Origin: Hydrogenophaga sp.
GTDB lineage: Bacteria; Pseudomonadota; Gammaproteobacteria; Burkholderiales; Burkholderiaceae_C
NCBI RefSeq assembly: GCF_011390835.1
Contig: NZ_JAABRQ010000013.1
Span: forward strand, 48,834-112,833
DNA: 64,000 nt
Direction of reading: 5' to 3'
Of this stretch, positions 8,626 to 17,475 are shown piece by piece. Position 1 is the stretch's first letter. Each line of letters starts with the position of its first letter. A program made the translations under genes and the position numbers. The notes beneath the pieces were generated by a model that saw nothing but the letters and a program-made list of their open reading frames with translations, was not told where the DNA came from and did no database searches.

Positions 8626-10520
8626 ACATGGTCCGCACGGCTGACACTGCGCTTCCGCTGCGCCTGGCCTTGCTGGGCAACCCCAACTGCGGCAAGACCG
8701 CGCTGTTCAACCTGCTCACCGGCAGCCGGCAGAAGGTGGCGAACTACGCCGGCGTGACGGTGGAGCGCAAGGAGGGGTCGCTGCGCACGCCGCAGGGGCG
8801 TGAGGTGCTGGTGATCGATCTGCCCGGTGCCTACAGCCTCAATGCACTGAGCGCCGACGAAGCCGTCACGCGCGACATCGTCACCGGCCAGCGCGCAGAC
8901 GAGCCGCTACCCGATCTGGTGGTTTGTGTGGTGGACGCGACCAACCTCAAGCTCAACCTTCGGCTGGTGCTGGAGGCGCGTGCGCTTGGACTGCCCATGG
9001 TGCTGGCGCTCAACATGGTCGACTTGGCCCGGCAGTCGGGCGTCGAGGTGGACCGAGAGACGCTCGAACGCGAACTCGGCATGCCGGTGGTGGAAACCGT
9101 GGGCGTGCAGCACGACGGCGCGCGGGCGTTGCTTGAGCAGCTCGACCACCTGCCCACAAAGCCCCGCGAAGCGGTGACCAGCGCCGGGCGCTGGCACGCC
9201 GGCACGGTGGAGCAGGTGATGGCCACGCAGCAGGCGGTGCGACGCATCGTGGCTCAAGCGGTGAAACAGCCGCCCAACACGCTGGCGCGAGACGACGCGG
9301 TGGACCGCGTCGTGCTGCACCCGCTGTGGGGTATGGTGCTGCTGGGGTTTACGCTGTTCCTGATGTTCCAGGCCGTATTCAGCTGGGCAGCGCTGCCGAT
9401 GGAACTGATCAAGTCTGGCGTGCAGTCGCTGTCGGACGGCATCCAGACCGTGCTGCCGGCGGGCCCGCTCACCAGCCTGCTGACCGATGGCGTGATCGCC
9501 GGCGCCGGCGGCGTGCTGGTGTTCTTGCCACAGATTCTGGTGCTGTTCTTCTTCATCCTGGTGCTGGAGGACTCGGGCTATCTGCCGCGCGCGGCCTTTC
9601 TGCTCGACCGCGTGATGGGCACGGTAGGGCTGTCGGGCCGCTCCTTCATTCCGCTGCTCTCCAGCTTCGCCTGCGCCGTGCCCGGTGTGATGGCCACCCG
9701 CACCATTACCCACTGGCGAGATCGACTGGTGACCATCATGATCGCCCCGCTCATGACCTGCTCGGCGCGCTTGCCGGTGTACGCGCTGCTCATCAGCGCC
9801 TTCATCCCGTCGCGTACGGTGGGGGGCCTGTTCAACCTGCAGGGGCTGGTGATGTTCGGCCTGTACCTCGGCGGCATCGTCTCGGCGATGGCGGTGGCCG
9901 GTGTGTTCATGCTGTGGCGCGGCCACGCACGGCCCACGCCGCTCATCATGGAGTTGCCTACCTACCGCTGGCCCAGCCCACGCAACCTGGCGCGCGGGCT
10001 TTATGAGCGTGCCCTAATTTTTGTGCGCCGTGTGGGTGGCATCCTGCTGGCGCTGATGATCTTGCTATGGTTCCTGTCTTCCTACCCCGGTGCGCCCGAG
10101 GGCGCCACAGGCCCGGCTATTCAGTACAGCTTCGCCGGCACCATAGGCCACTGGCTTGAGCCGCTGGTCGCGCCCATCGGCTTCAACTGGCAGATCGCCA
10201 TCGCACTCGTGCCCGGCATGGCAGCACGCGAAGTGGCGGTGGGTGCCCTGGGCACGGTGTATGCGCTCTCGGCGACTGGAGGCGACACGGAAGCCCAGCT
10301 CGGTGGTCTGATCGCGCAAAGCTGGTCACTGGCCACAGCGCTTTCGCTGCTGGTCTGGTACGTGTTTGCGCCGCAATGCATCTCGACCCTGGTGGCGGTG
10401 AAGCGCGAGACCAATGGCTGGCGCTATCCGTTGCTCATGACCAGCTACCTGTTTGGTCTGGCCTACCTCGCCAGTTTCGTCACCTACCGGTTGGCGCTGT
10501 GGTTGGGCGGAGGCAGCTGA
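8622..10520 (+). CDS. feoB: Ferrous iron transporter B
   Basis: FeoB is the inner-membrane Fe(II) permease with an N-terminal G domain. The 632-residue protein shows G1 GNPNCGKT (19-26), a switch I region QKVANYAGVTVE, G3 DLPG (67-70) and G4 NMVD (131-134). A helical linker follows, then a polytopic C-terminal half with two Gate regions (GFTLFLMFQ, LSSFACAVPGVMATRTI). The length is at the short end of the family, consistent with variants lacking a long C-terminal extension. It is translationally coupled to feoA and overlaps the next small gene by one base. Confidence 0.95.
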   Translation: MNMVRTADTALPLRLALLGNPNCGKTALFNLLTGSRQKVANYAGVTVERKEGSLRTPQGREVLVIDLPGAYSLNALSADEAVTRDIVTGQRADEPLPDLVVCVVDATNLKLNLRLVLEARALGLPMVLALNMVDLARQSGVEVDRETLERELGMPVVETVGVQHDGARALLEQLDHLPTKPREAVTSAGRWHAGTVEQVMATQQAVRRIVAQAVKQPPNTLARDDAVDRVVLHPLWGMVLLGFTLFLMFQAVFSWAALPMELIKSGVQSLSDGIQTVLPAGPLTSLLTDGVIAGAGGVLVFLPQILVLFFFILVLEDSGYLPRAAFLLDRVMGTVGLSGRSFIPLLSSFACAVPGVMATRTITHWRDRLVTIMIAPLMTCSARLPVYALLISAFIPSRTVGGLFNLQGLVMFGLYLGGIVSAMAVAGVFMLWRGHARPTPLIMELPTYRWPSPRNLARGLYERALIFVRRVGGILLALMILLWFLSSYPGAPEGATGPAIQYSFAGTIGHWLEPLVAPIGFNWQIAIALVPGMAAREVAVGALGTVYALSATGGDTEAQLGGLIAQSWSLATALSLLVWYVFAPQCISTLVAVKRETNGWRYPLLMTSYLFGLAYLASFVTYRLALWLGGGS

Positions 10521-10762
10521 TGCAACAGGTGTTGGTGCTCCTGATCGGGCTGGGCGCAGCAGGCTATGCAGTCTGGTACTGGCTGCCAGAGGCGTGGCGC
10601 AAGCCCTTGGGCCGGGTGCACGAATCGCTGGCAGCGGCGCCGAGCTGCAGCGCCTGCGAAGCCGGCTGCAGTGGCTGCTCGAAGGCGGGTGACGCACCGA
10701 CTCCCGTGCCCAGCAAAAACCGGACCATTCCGATCACGCTGCAGCCTCCTCCCGATCGCTGA
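10520..10762 (+). CDS. Small Cys-rich membrane protein in the feoC position
   Basis: The 80-residue protein starts at an ATG that shares one base with the feoB stop (TGATG). It has one N-terminal membrane segment (about 3-21), then a basic stretch, a cluster Cys43-x2-Cys46-x3-Cys50-x2-Cys53 within PSCSACEAGCSGCSK, and a Pro-rich tail. Some FeoC proteins carry a Cys cluster that can bind Fe-S, but classical FeoC is a soluble winged-helix protein, so this is not a standard FeoC. Comparable short membrane proteins follow feoB in other beta- and gammaproteobacteria. A role in iron sensing or FeoB assembly is inferred from position only. Confidence 0.75.
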   Translation: MQQVLVLLIGLGAAGYAVWYWLPEAWRKPLGRVHESLAAAPSCSACEAGCSGCSKAGDAPTPVPSKNRTIPITLQPPPDR

Positions 10763-10984
10763 GCCAGGGTCTGTCGAACGTTTTTGCTGCCAGCCACAAA
10801 TCCGCGCCAAAGCGCAGGTGAGGTGTCAGCATCACGGCGTGTTGCAGATCGGACTGCAAACTTGCGCGGCCGCAATCAGCGAAGTGGGCAACTCAAGGTG
10901 GCTGGTAATCGGTCTTTGATGAAGCGCTTCATGGCATACCCACCAGCGTGACTGTCGCGTGAACCTGCGCGCCTCCCTCGGCGT

Positions 10985-13492
10985 TCAGTCTCTTGCAGAC
11001 AGTAGGGCCTCGATCGCGCCGCAAAACTCATCCACTGAGCTTGCTTTGAAAATGAGGTTGTTTATCCCGGCACTCTGGGCCTGCGCGCTCAGCTTTTCAT
11101 CAATAAAACCTGACGCGATGGCAACGGGCAGGTCCGACTTGATCGCGTGAGCCAAGCGGGCAACATCGAGCCCGGACATGCCTGGCATGTTGTAGTCGGT
11201 CAGGACCAAATCGATGCCGGCCGGATCAGCGCTGATCGCATCAAGCGCAGATTGCTGATCGTGGTGGGCGCTGACGCGGTAACCACGACGTTCCAGCAGT
11301 CGTTTCACCAGCGAAACCAGCGCCTCATCGTCGTCGAGATACAGGATGTGAGGAGCAGAAACTGAGAGGCCTTTTGAAACGCCGGATTGAGGCGCCAGCG
11401 GGGAGGCTGGCGAGGTGGCCGGCTTCACGTCCTGCGGTGGTTGGTCCGATGCAGTGCCCAACGGGGTGGGGCAGGCGGGCAGATACAGCGTGAACTGAGT
11501 CCCGGCGCCTGGTTCGCTGTTGACCACGATCACGCCTTTGTGACCTTGCACGATGCCGTGTACCACGGACAACCCCAGTCCGGTGCCTTCGCCCACAGGC
11601 TTGGTCGTGAAAAAGGGTTCAAAGATCCGAGCAAGAATGGCTTGGCTCATTCCAGGCCCGTCATCGCTGAAGGTGAGGCGCACCGCGGCATCCTGGTTCT
11701 GTTTGTGAAACTCGCGCAGCGACGGATGTTGTGTCAGCAAGTCATCATCAAGAACGACAGCATCGAGCCTTATGTCAATCTGACCCGGTTGGCCATCCAT
11801 TGCCTGCACGGCATTGGTGGCCAGATTGATCAGGATCTGCTGCATTTGCGAGGTATCGGCTGAAACATCTGGTGTGTTGGGGGCGCATTGCACGAAAATG
11901 GCTGCCCGCGCTGGCAGCGTGGCGCGCAGCATGCTTGCCGTCTCTTCGATCACTGGACCAAGAGCCGTCTGTTGGTAGTGAGTGTGCTGTCGCCGGCTGA
12001 AGGCCAGAATTTGCTTCACCAGGTCCCGGGCGCGGCTGGCGGCCTTATGAATTTCCTCCAGGCTCTCTTGCGCCTTCGATGCTGGACTCGCATCCTCGCG
12101 TGCCAGAGCGACGTTGCCCAGAATCGCCGCAATGATGTTGTTGAAATCGTGTGCAATACCGCCTGCCAGTGTTCCTATTGCTTGCATCTTTTGCGATTCG
12201 CGCAGTTGAGTTTCGAGTTCAGCGCGCGATGCTTCTGCCAGCTTGCGAGGCGTGATGTCGAACGAGGTACCTCGGTAGCCAGTCACAGCACCTTGACGGT
12301 CGCGAAGTGGAATTCGGGAGGTTTGCATCCAGCTGATCGAGCCGGATTTGGTGACGACACGGTATTCGAGACCGTAGAGCGAACCGTCCGGTTTTTTGTA
12401 GTCTTCAAAGCAGGCGTTGACTCTTTCGATCTCTCCCGGTGGCATGAAGGCCGCCGGCGTGCGGCCAAGCATTTCCTCTGGGGTGTATCCCAGCATTCTT
12501 TCAGCCGCTTCCGATACATAGGTGTAGCGGAAGTCAGCGCCCAGGTCACAGATGTATCCTCCGGCCGCCTCGGCCGCATCTCGATAACGCGCCTCGCTCT
12601 CGCGTTGTGCGGCGTCAGCCTGCTTGCGCGGTGTGATGTCAAAAGCAGTTCCGCGATATCCGGTGAGGGTACCTTTGCTGTCGTGAAGGGGGATTCGGGA
12701 GACTTGTAGCCAAAGCACAGCACCGGCCTTCGTGACGATCCGGTGCTCCAGCCCGTGAACCGAGCCATCCTTTTCCAAGTGCTGTTCAAGCCAGGCATTG
12801 ACCCTGTCGATCTCACCTGGCGGCATGAATTCGGCCGGCGTGCGTCCCAATAGTTCATTCGAAGGGTAGCCGAGCAGCTTTTCTGCGCGTTCTGACACAA
12901 ACGTGTACCGGAAATTGGTGTCAATATCCAGGATGTATCCACCCATGACCTCGGCGGCATCCCGGTAGCGGGTTTCGCTTTCGCGTAGAGCTGCCTCAGC
13001 ACGTTTGCGTTCGCTGATATCGCGCATGATGCCAATGAAGTGCGTCACACTCCCATCGGCATCGCGCACCGGAGAAATGGACAGGTCGTTCCAGAAAATG
13101 CGGCCGTCTTTGCAATAGTTGAGGACTTCGCCTGAGAACGCGCTGTGCTCCTGCAAAGCGTTGCGGATGCCGTCGACGGTTCCGGTGTCGGTTAGCGGGC
13201 CTTGCAGGAACGCACAGGTGCGCCCGGCCACTTCCTGCTGGCTGTATCCGGTGATGGACTCGAATGCAGGATTGACCAGAATGATGCGACGAGCATTGTC
13301 CGCAATGACAACGCCTTCTGAGGTCGCCCCGAAAGCCAGTGCACTGACGCGCCTGGCTTCTTCAGCGAGTTGGCTTGGATGCTGTGCTTGCCCAGATTCC
13401 TCGTCACTTGGATCCACTGGGGTGCTGACGCCCCCGGCTGTGCCGAGGCCTGTCAACGACGATGAATTGTCAGGTTTGGCACTCATCGACAT
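10985..13492 (-). CDS. Soluble PAS/LOV-like hybrid histidine kinase
   Basis: The 835-residue protein has no membrane segment. The order is: disordered N-terminus; PAS1 (about 50-160), LOV-like with GRTCAFLQG (Cys93) and FWN (Asn135); PAS2 (175-290); PAS3 (302-417); HisKA with the phospho-acceptor His448 in GGIAHDFNN; HATPase with an N-box around 556-560, DDGPGM and GEGTGLGLS; and a C-terminal receiver with Asp766 in LTDYNMPG. PAS2 and PAS3 are near copies of each other. It is a cytosolic sensor with no partner regulator nearby. The gene appears less GC-rich than its neighbours and uses more AT-ending codons, which may indicate later acquisition. Function as a light sensor is unproven. Confidence 0.88.
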   Translation of the reverse strand: MSMSAKPDNSSSLTGLGTAGGVSTPVDPSDEESGQAQHPSQLAEEARRVSALAFGATSEGVVIADNARRIILVNPAFESITGYSQQEVAGRTCAFLQGPLTDTGTVDGIRNALQEHSAFSGEVLNYCKDGRIFWNDLSISPVRDADGSVTHFIGIMRDISERKRAEAALRESETRYRDAAEVMGGYILDIDTNFRYTFVSERAEKLLGYPSNELLGRTPAEFMPPGEIDRVNAWLEQHLEKDGSVHGLEHRIVTKAGAVLWLQVSRIPLHDSKGTLTGYRGTAFDITPRKQADAAQRESEARYRDAAEAAGGYICDLGADFRYTYVSEAAERMLGYTPEEMLGRTPAAFMPPGEIERVNACFEDYKKPDGSLYGLEYRVVTKSGSISWMQTSRIPLRDRQGAVTGYRGTSFDITPRKLAEASRAELETQLRESQKMQAIGTLAGGIAHDFNNIIAAILGNVALAREDASPASKAQESLEEIHKAASRARDLVKQILAFSRRQHTHYQQTALGPVIEETASMLRATLPARAAIFVQCAPNTPDVSADTSQMQQILINLATNAVQAMDGQPGQIDIRLDAVVLDDDLLTQHPSLREFHKQNQDAAVRLTFSDDGPGMSQAILARIFEPFFTTKPVGEGTGLGLSVVHGIVQGHKGVIVVNSEPGAGTQFTLYLPACPTPLGTASDQPPQDVKPATSPASPLAPQSGVSKGLSVSAPHILYLDDDEALVSLVKRLLERRGYRVSAHHDQQSALDAISADPAGIDLVLTDYNMPGMSGLDVARLAHAIKSDLPVAIASGFIDEKLSAQAQSAGINNLIFKASSVDEFCGAIEALLSARD

Positions 13493-13612
13493 ATGCTCTT
13501 TTCCATGAATGGACGCAGTCTAAATTTTTCGCTTTGGCTGGATGAATCGATGGGGCCAGAAAGCTGGTGAAGGCCTGTTCATCGACACATGACCCTTTTA
13601 ATTAAGCGTAGT

Positions 13613-13924
13613 TCACGGCATCAGCGGTAGCAAGCCATGGCGCACTCGGGCGCGCTGACAAGCCTCGCTGCCTGCTTCGAACTCTCGGCAAGGCGACGGG
13701 CGCCAATCGTAGATGCCGCAGGCCGCGCGCTCGCCAAGCCTGCCGGTGAGCGCGGCGCATCGCGGCGGGCTGTGGTCGGAGCCGCGCATGCGGGCGGTGT
13801 GTTGGGTGACCTCGACGGTCAGGCCGTCTGGCACCGTGCCGCCTCCAGTCTGGGTCTCCATGACGGAGAAGTCAACGCGGAAACTGGCGCAGCACACGCC
13901 GCAGCTGAGGCAGGGATTTGAGAT
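13613..13924 (-). CDS. YkgJ-type cysteine cluster protein, apparent ATC start
   Basis: The encoded protein (about 103 residues) begins ISNPCLSCGVCCASFRVDFS and contains further Cys residues in PPRCAALTG, AACGIYDWRPSPC and EACQRAR. The N-terminal C-x2-CG-x-CC cluster and the CxxYxxRPxxC region are the family hallmarks; the cluster is thought to bind a metal or Fe-S centre. The first two cysteines lie upstream of the nearest ordinary start (GTG at 13897). The only stop-bounded start that includes them is an ATC at 13924-13922, just after the methyltransferase stop. A GAGG ribosome site lies at the expected distance. If GTG 13897 is used, half the cluster is lost. Confidence 0.75.
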   Translation of the reverse strand: MSNPCLSCGVCCASFRVDFSVMETQTGGGTVPDGLTVEVTQHTARMRGSDHSPPRCAALTGRLGERAACGIYDWRPSPCREFEAGSEACQRARVRHGLLPLMP

Positions 13925-13927
13925 GGC

Positions 13928-14884
13928 TCAGGCCTCGGTGCGTGGCGGCACCTCGGGGGCGCGGTAAATCAACACCTTGAGCGAGCGCTCGGCGTCCACG
14001 TCGGCAAAAGCGGCCGGGTTGGGCAGGCGCTGCTCGAACGCCAGTTCGGGAGCGACTTCGGCCATCTGGGTTTGCAGGAAGTCCACGCTCAATTCTGGCG
14101 CATTGAGGCAGAGCATGGCGCGCCCGCCAGGGCGCAGCAATTCGGGCAGGCGGCGCATCAGTCTGGCGTAGTCCTTGGTGGCCACGAAGCTGCCTTTCTG
14201 GAAGCTCGGCGGGTCCACGATGACGAGGTGGTAGGGGCCGCTGCGTGTGATCTTTCCCCAGGTTTTGAAGATGTCGTGAGACAGGAAGCCGGCGCCGGAC
14301 TGCAGGCCGTTGAGTGCGTGGTTGTGTTGACCCTGGGCGATGGCGCCCGCGCTCATGTCCAGGTTCACTACCTGCTTGGCGCCACCCTGCAGCGCCACCA
14401 CCGAAAACGCGCATGTGTAGGCGAACAGGTTGAGCACCTTCTGCCCAGCTGCCTGCTGGCGCACCCAGCGCCGGCCTTCAGCCATGTCGAGAAACAGACC
14501 ATGGTTCTGACCCTGGAGCAGGTGCACCGCAAAGCTCGCGCCGTCTTCGCTCACCACATGTGGCTCGGGCACGCTGCCGACCATCAACCGGGTCTCGGTT
14601 CGATGGCCGTCGCGGCGCTGAAACACCCAGTTCAGTGGCTCATCGGGCGCAAGCTGGGCCCAGCGCGCGGTGAGCGCGTCGTGCACCTGCGCCAGTTCGG
14701 CGTCGCTCATCGGCGCGAATGCCGTCAGCAGCCAGGCGGGCGGGTAAGCGTCCAGTGCCAGGTGTTCACAGCCCGGGAATAGCCCGCCGCGCCCGTGAAA
14801 CACGCGCTGAGCATCAACGGGTCGGACCATCTGCGCAATGGCATCGAGCAGGGGCTGCATGGCCCCGTCAGTGCGGCCGGTCAT
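13928..14884 (-). CDS. Class I SAM-dependent methyltransferase (RlmI/RlmK-like)
   Basis: The 318-residue protein has motif I VLNLFAYTCAFSVVAL, an acidic post-I strand QVVNLDMS and motif IV VIVDPPSFQKGSF. This combination is typical of the COG1092 rRNA cytosine-C5 methyltransferases (RlmI, RlmK C-terminal domain). The N-terminal PUA domain of RlmI is absent and replaced by a short unrelated domain, so the precise substrate is open, although an rRNA target is plausible. It lies 16 bases after argF on the same strand and directly before the YkgJ-type gene, so the three may be co-transcribed. Confidence 0.85.
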   Translation of the reverse strand: MTGRTDGAMQPLLDAIAQMVRPVDAQRVFHGRGGLFPGCEHLALDAYPPAWLLTAFAPMSDAELAQVHDALTARWAQLAPDEPLNWVFQRRDGHRTETRLMVGSVPEPHVVSEDGASFAVHLLQGQNHGLFLDMAEGRRWVRQQAAGQKVLNLFAYTCAFSVVALQGGAKQVVNLDMSAGAIAQGQHNHALNGLQSGAGFLSHDIFKTWGKITRSGPYHLVIVDPPSFQKGSFVATKDYARLMRRLPELLRPGGRAMLCLNAPELSVDFLQTQMAEVAPELAFEQRLPNPAAFADVDAERSLKVLIYRAPEVPPRTEA

Positions 14885-14900
14885 CGCACTGGTGCGTGCA

Positions 14901-15845
14901 TCACAGGCGACCGAGCAGCAGGTACTCCATCAAGGCCTTTTGCGCGTGCATGCGATTTTCGGCCTCATCCCAGACCACGCTTTGCGGCCCATCGATCACC
15001 TCGGCCATCACCTCTTCGCCGCGGTGGGCGGGCAGGCAGTGCATGAAGAGCGCATCGGGTTTGGCCGCGGCCATCATGGATTCGTCCACGCACCACTGCG
15101 CAAACGCGGTGCGTCTCACCTCGTTTTCGGCTTCAAAGCCCATGCTGGTCCAGACGTCGGTGGTGACCAGGTCGGCACCGGCGCAGGCCTCGCGAGGGTT
15201 CTTGAAGACCTTGTAGCAGTTGCGGTTGGCGATACCGGCCAGCACCGGGTCAACCTCGTAGCCGCTGGGCGTGCTCACGTGCACGGTGAAGCCCAGCAGC
15301 TCGGCAGCCTGCAGCCAAGTGTTGGCCATGTTGTTGCCGTCGCCCACCCAGGCCACGACCTTGCCGCGGATCGCGTCCAGCGGCAGACCGCTGGCGGCCG
15401 GCCGGTGCTCGGCCAGGGTGAACAGGTCGGTGAGGATCTGGCAAGGATGGAATTCGTTGGTCAGGCCATTGATCACCGGCACGCGCGAGTGCGCCGCGAA
15501 GCTCTCCAGCTTGGCTTGTTCGTAGGTGCGGATCATCACCAGATCGACCATGCGGCTGATCACCTTGGCGCTGTCTTCTATGGGTTCGGATCGGCCGAGC
15601 TGGCTGTCGCCGGTGGTCAGGTGTACCACCGAGCCGCCCAGTTGGTACATGCCTGCTTCGAAGCTCACGCGGGTTCGCGTGCTGGCCTTTTCGAAGATCA
15701 ACGCCAGCGTGCGGTCGGGGTCGGCGAACGGCTGGTGTTTCTCGAACGCCTTGAACTTTTGCTTGATGAAGGCGGCGCGCTGGAACAGGTAGCCGTATTC
15801 GTCGGCATTGAGGTCCTTGAATTGCAGATAGTGTTGGATGTGCAT
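14901..15845 (-). CDS. argF: Ornithine carbamoyltransferase
   Basis: ArgF condenses ornithine with carbamoyl phosphate to citrulline in arginine synthesis. The 314-residue product has the carbamoyl-phosphate site STRTR (55-59), HPCQ (133-136) and the ornithine loop HCLP (269-272), at normal length. I chose the ATG at 15845 over an upstream in-frame start because family proteins begin with the MxxxHYLQFKDL region. It is followed by the methyltransferase gene. argD lies upstream on the same strand, separated by a repeat element. Confidence 0.95.
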   Translation of the reverse strand: MHIQHYLQFKDLNADEYGYLFQRAAFIKQKFKAFEKHQPFADPDRTLALIFEKASTRTRVSFEAGMYQLGGSVVHLTTGDSQLGRSEPIEDSAKVISRMVDLVMIRTYEQAKLESFAAHSRVPVINGLTNEFHPCQILTDLFTLAEHRPAASGLPLDAIRGKVVAWVGDGNNMANTWLQAAELLGFTVHVSTPSGYEVDPVLAGIANRNCYKVFKNPREACAGADLVTTDVWTSMGFEAENEVRRTAFAQWCVDESMMAAAKPDALFMHCLPAHRGEEVMAEVIDGPQSVVWDEAENRMHAQKALMEYLLLGRL

Positions 15846-15889
15846 GGCTTCAGAGGGTCGGTGTGTATATCGCAACAGGCGTGGCCAGT

Positions 15890-15962
15890 GCGGAACTGGC
15901 TTCGCGAGTCCGCTGCTGGCGCTCCCTTGGCGTCGTATCGCGAAGCGGCTCGGGGGTGGGCC
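15890..15962 (-). repeat. 3'-flanking GC-rich repeat, copy 2
   Basis: Read on the minus strand it begins immediately after the argD stop with CCACCCCCGAGCCGCTTCG and ends with CGCGAAGCCAGTTCC. This parallels the repeats after the monooxygenase gene and after ettA, although copy 2 is the most diverged. It occupies most of the argD-argF spacer. The remaining spacer upstream of argF shows no clear ribosome site. Confidence 0.5.
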
Positions 15963-17162
15963 TCACTCGGCCAGGAAGGTGGTGATGAGCGGCAGCAGGA
16001 TGTCTGCCACCTGATCGGCTTCGGCCTCCGTCATGATGAGCGGCGGCACGATGCGGATCACGCTGTCGGCCGTGACCGAGATCAGCAGGCCGGCGTCGGC
16101 TGCACGCTGCGTCAGTGCGCCGCAGGGCTTTGCCAGCTCGATGCCCAGCATCAGGCCATGGCCACGCACATCGCGCACGCCAGGGTGCTCCATCAGGGCG
16201 GTGGCGAACCGGGTTTTCAGTCGCGTGCCCACCCGCTCGGCATTGGCCAGCAGGTCATCTTCTTCCATGATACGAATGGTCTCCACGCCGGCCCGCATGG
16301 CCAGCGGGTTGCCGCCGAAGGTGGTGCCGTGGTTGCCGGGCGCAAAAATGTTCGCGGCCTTGGGGCCGGCCACCACCGCGCCGACCGGCACGCCAGAGCC
16401 CAGGCCTTTGGCCAGCGGCATCACGTCGGGCAGGATGCCAGCCCACTGGTGAGCAAACCACTTGCCGGTGCGGCCCATGCCGCACTGCACCTCGTCGATC
16501 ATCATCAGCCAGTCGTTGGCGTCGCACAGCGCGCGCAGGCCTTGCATGTAATCCACCGTCATCGGGTTCACGCCGCCTTCGCCCTGGATGGCCTCGAAGA
16601 ACACGGCCACCACGTTCGGGTTGCCGGCCGTGGCTTTTTTCAGCGCAGCCAGGTCATTGACCGGCACGCGGATAAAGCCTTCGACCAGCGGGCCGAACCC
16701 GGCCTGGATCTTTGGATTGCCGGTGGCCGACAGGGTGGCGATGCTGCGGCCGTGGAAGGCTTTTTCATAGACCACGATTTCCGGGCGCTCGATGCCTTTG
16801 TCGTGTCCAAACTTGCGCGCCAGCTTGAGCGCGGCCTCGTTGGCTTCCAGGCCGGTGCTGCAGAAGAACACATTGGTCAGCCCCGAGCGCTCCACCAGCA
16901 TCTGCGCCAACCGCTCCTGGTCGGGTATGTGATAGTAGTTGCAGCAGTGGATCATCTTGGCCACCTGGTCCTGCAAGGCGGGTACCAGCTTGGGGTGCGC
17001 ATGGCCCAGGGTGTTGACCGCGATGCCGGCCAGCGCGTCCAGGTAGGACTTGCCATTCACGTCCCAGACGCGGCAACCTTGGCCGTGCGTCAGTGCGATC
17101 GGCAGGCGTCCGTAGGTGTTCATGACGTGCGGCGAGGCCACGGGATTCAGGGCAGCGTTCAT
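15963..17162 (-). CDS. argD: Acetylornithine aminotransferase
   Basis: This class III PLP aminotransferase interconverts N-acetylglutamate semialdehyde and N-acetylornithine (and often succinyl-DAP) in the cytosol. The 399-residue protein shows CSTGLEANEAALKLAR (101-116), the DEVQ motif (223-226) with the PLP-pyridine Asp, and the catalytic Lys252 in LAKGLGSG. I chose the ATG at 17162, preceded by GGAG at good spacing, rather than a longer in-frame start. argF lies downstream, so this is a two-gene arginine segment. Family members are hard to separate from ornithine or GABA aminotransferases, but the neighbour supports argD. Confidence 0.93.
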   Translation of the reverse strand: MNAALNPVASPHVMNTYGRLPIALTHGQGCRVWDVNGKSYLDALAGIAVNTLGHAHPKLVPALQDQVAKMIHCCNYYHIPDQERLAQMLVERSGLTNVFFCSTGLEANEAALKLARKFGHDKGIERPEIVVYEKAFHGRSIATLSATGNPKIQAGFGPLVEGFIRVPVNDLAALKKATAGNPNVVAVFFEAIQGEGGVNPMTVDYMQGLRALCDANDWLMMIDEVQCGMGRTGKWFAHQWAGILPDVMPLAKGLGSGVPVGAVVAGPKAANIFAPGNHGTTFGGNPLAMRAGVETIRIMEEDDLLANAERVGTRLKTRFATALMEHPGVRDVRGHGLMLGIELAKPCGALTQRAADAGLLISVTADSVIRIVPPLIMTEAEADQVADILLPLITTFLAE

Positions 17163-17475
17163 GGGGGACTCCGGTGCAGGCGTGAGAAAACGAATCGGCC
17201 CAACGTGGCCAAAGGCCGGTTGAGCCGTCAAAAAGCGATTCTAGAGGCAGGTACCGACCCGATCCTTGCTGTCTGCACATCACAGTGATGCAACAGCCCA
17301 GCGACTCGCGCGGACAACACACGAATCTGACCGAACCCGTCTGGTGCGTCGTGGGGCATGGGTGCGGGTTTTCCCTGATCTCAAGTCTTATATAAGATAG
17401 AATACCCACAGCGGTCTGGTCCAGCGATCCTTGGCCAGCACCCCACTCAGCGCCCCATCCCGAGGCTCTCCATCG
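17163..17475 (+). other. Divergent intergenic region argD / DUF3579
   Basis: No gene is visible in these 313 bases between two divergent genes. The notable element is an AT-rich patch near 17385-17407 (CTTATATAAGATAGAATAC) in otherwise GC-rich DNA. It could hold a -10 element (TAAGAT or TAGAAT) for the DUF3579 gene, although the -35 match is poor. No ARG-box-like operator could be recognised with confidence. Confidence 0.5.

Noticed and set aside
14838..17288. Very long plus-strand open frame (over 800 codons) opposite argF and argD
   Set aside because: It is antisense to two well-supported enzymes, has no family-like sequence and is rich in His and Gly, which is typical of the complementary frame of GC-rich genes.
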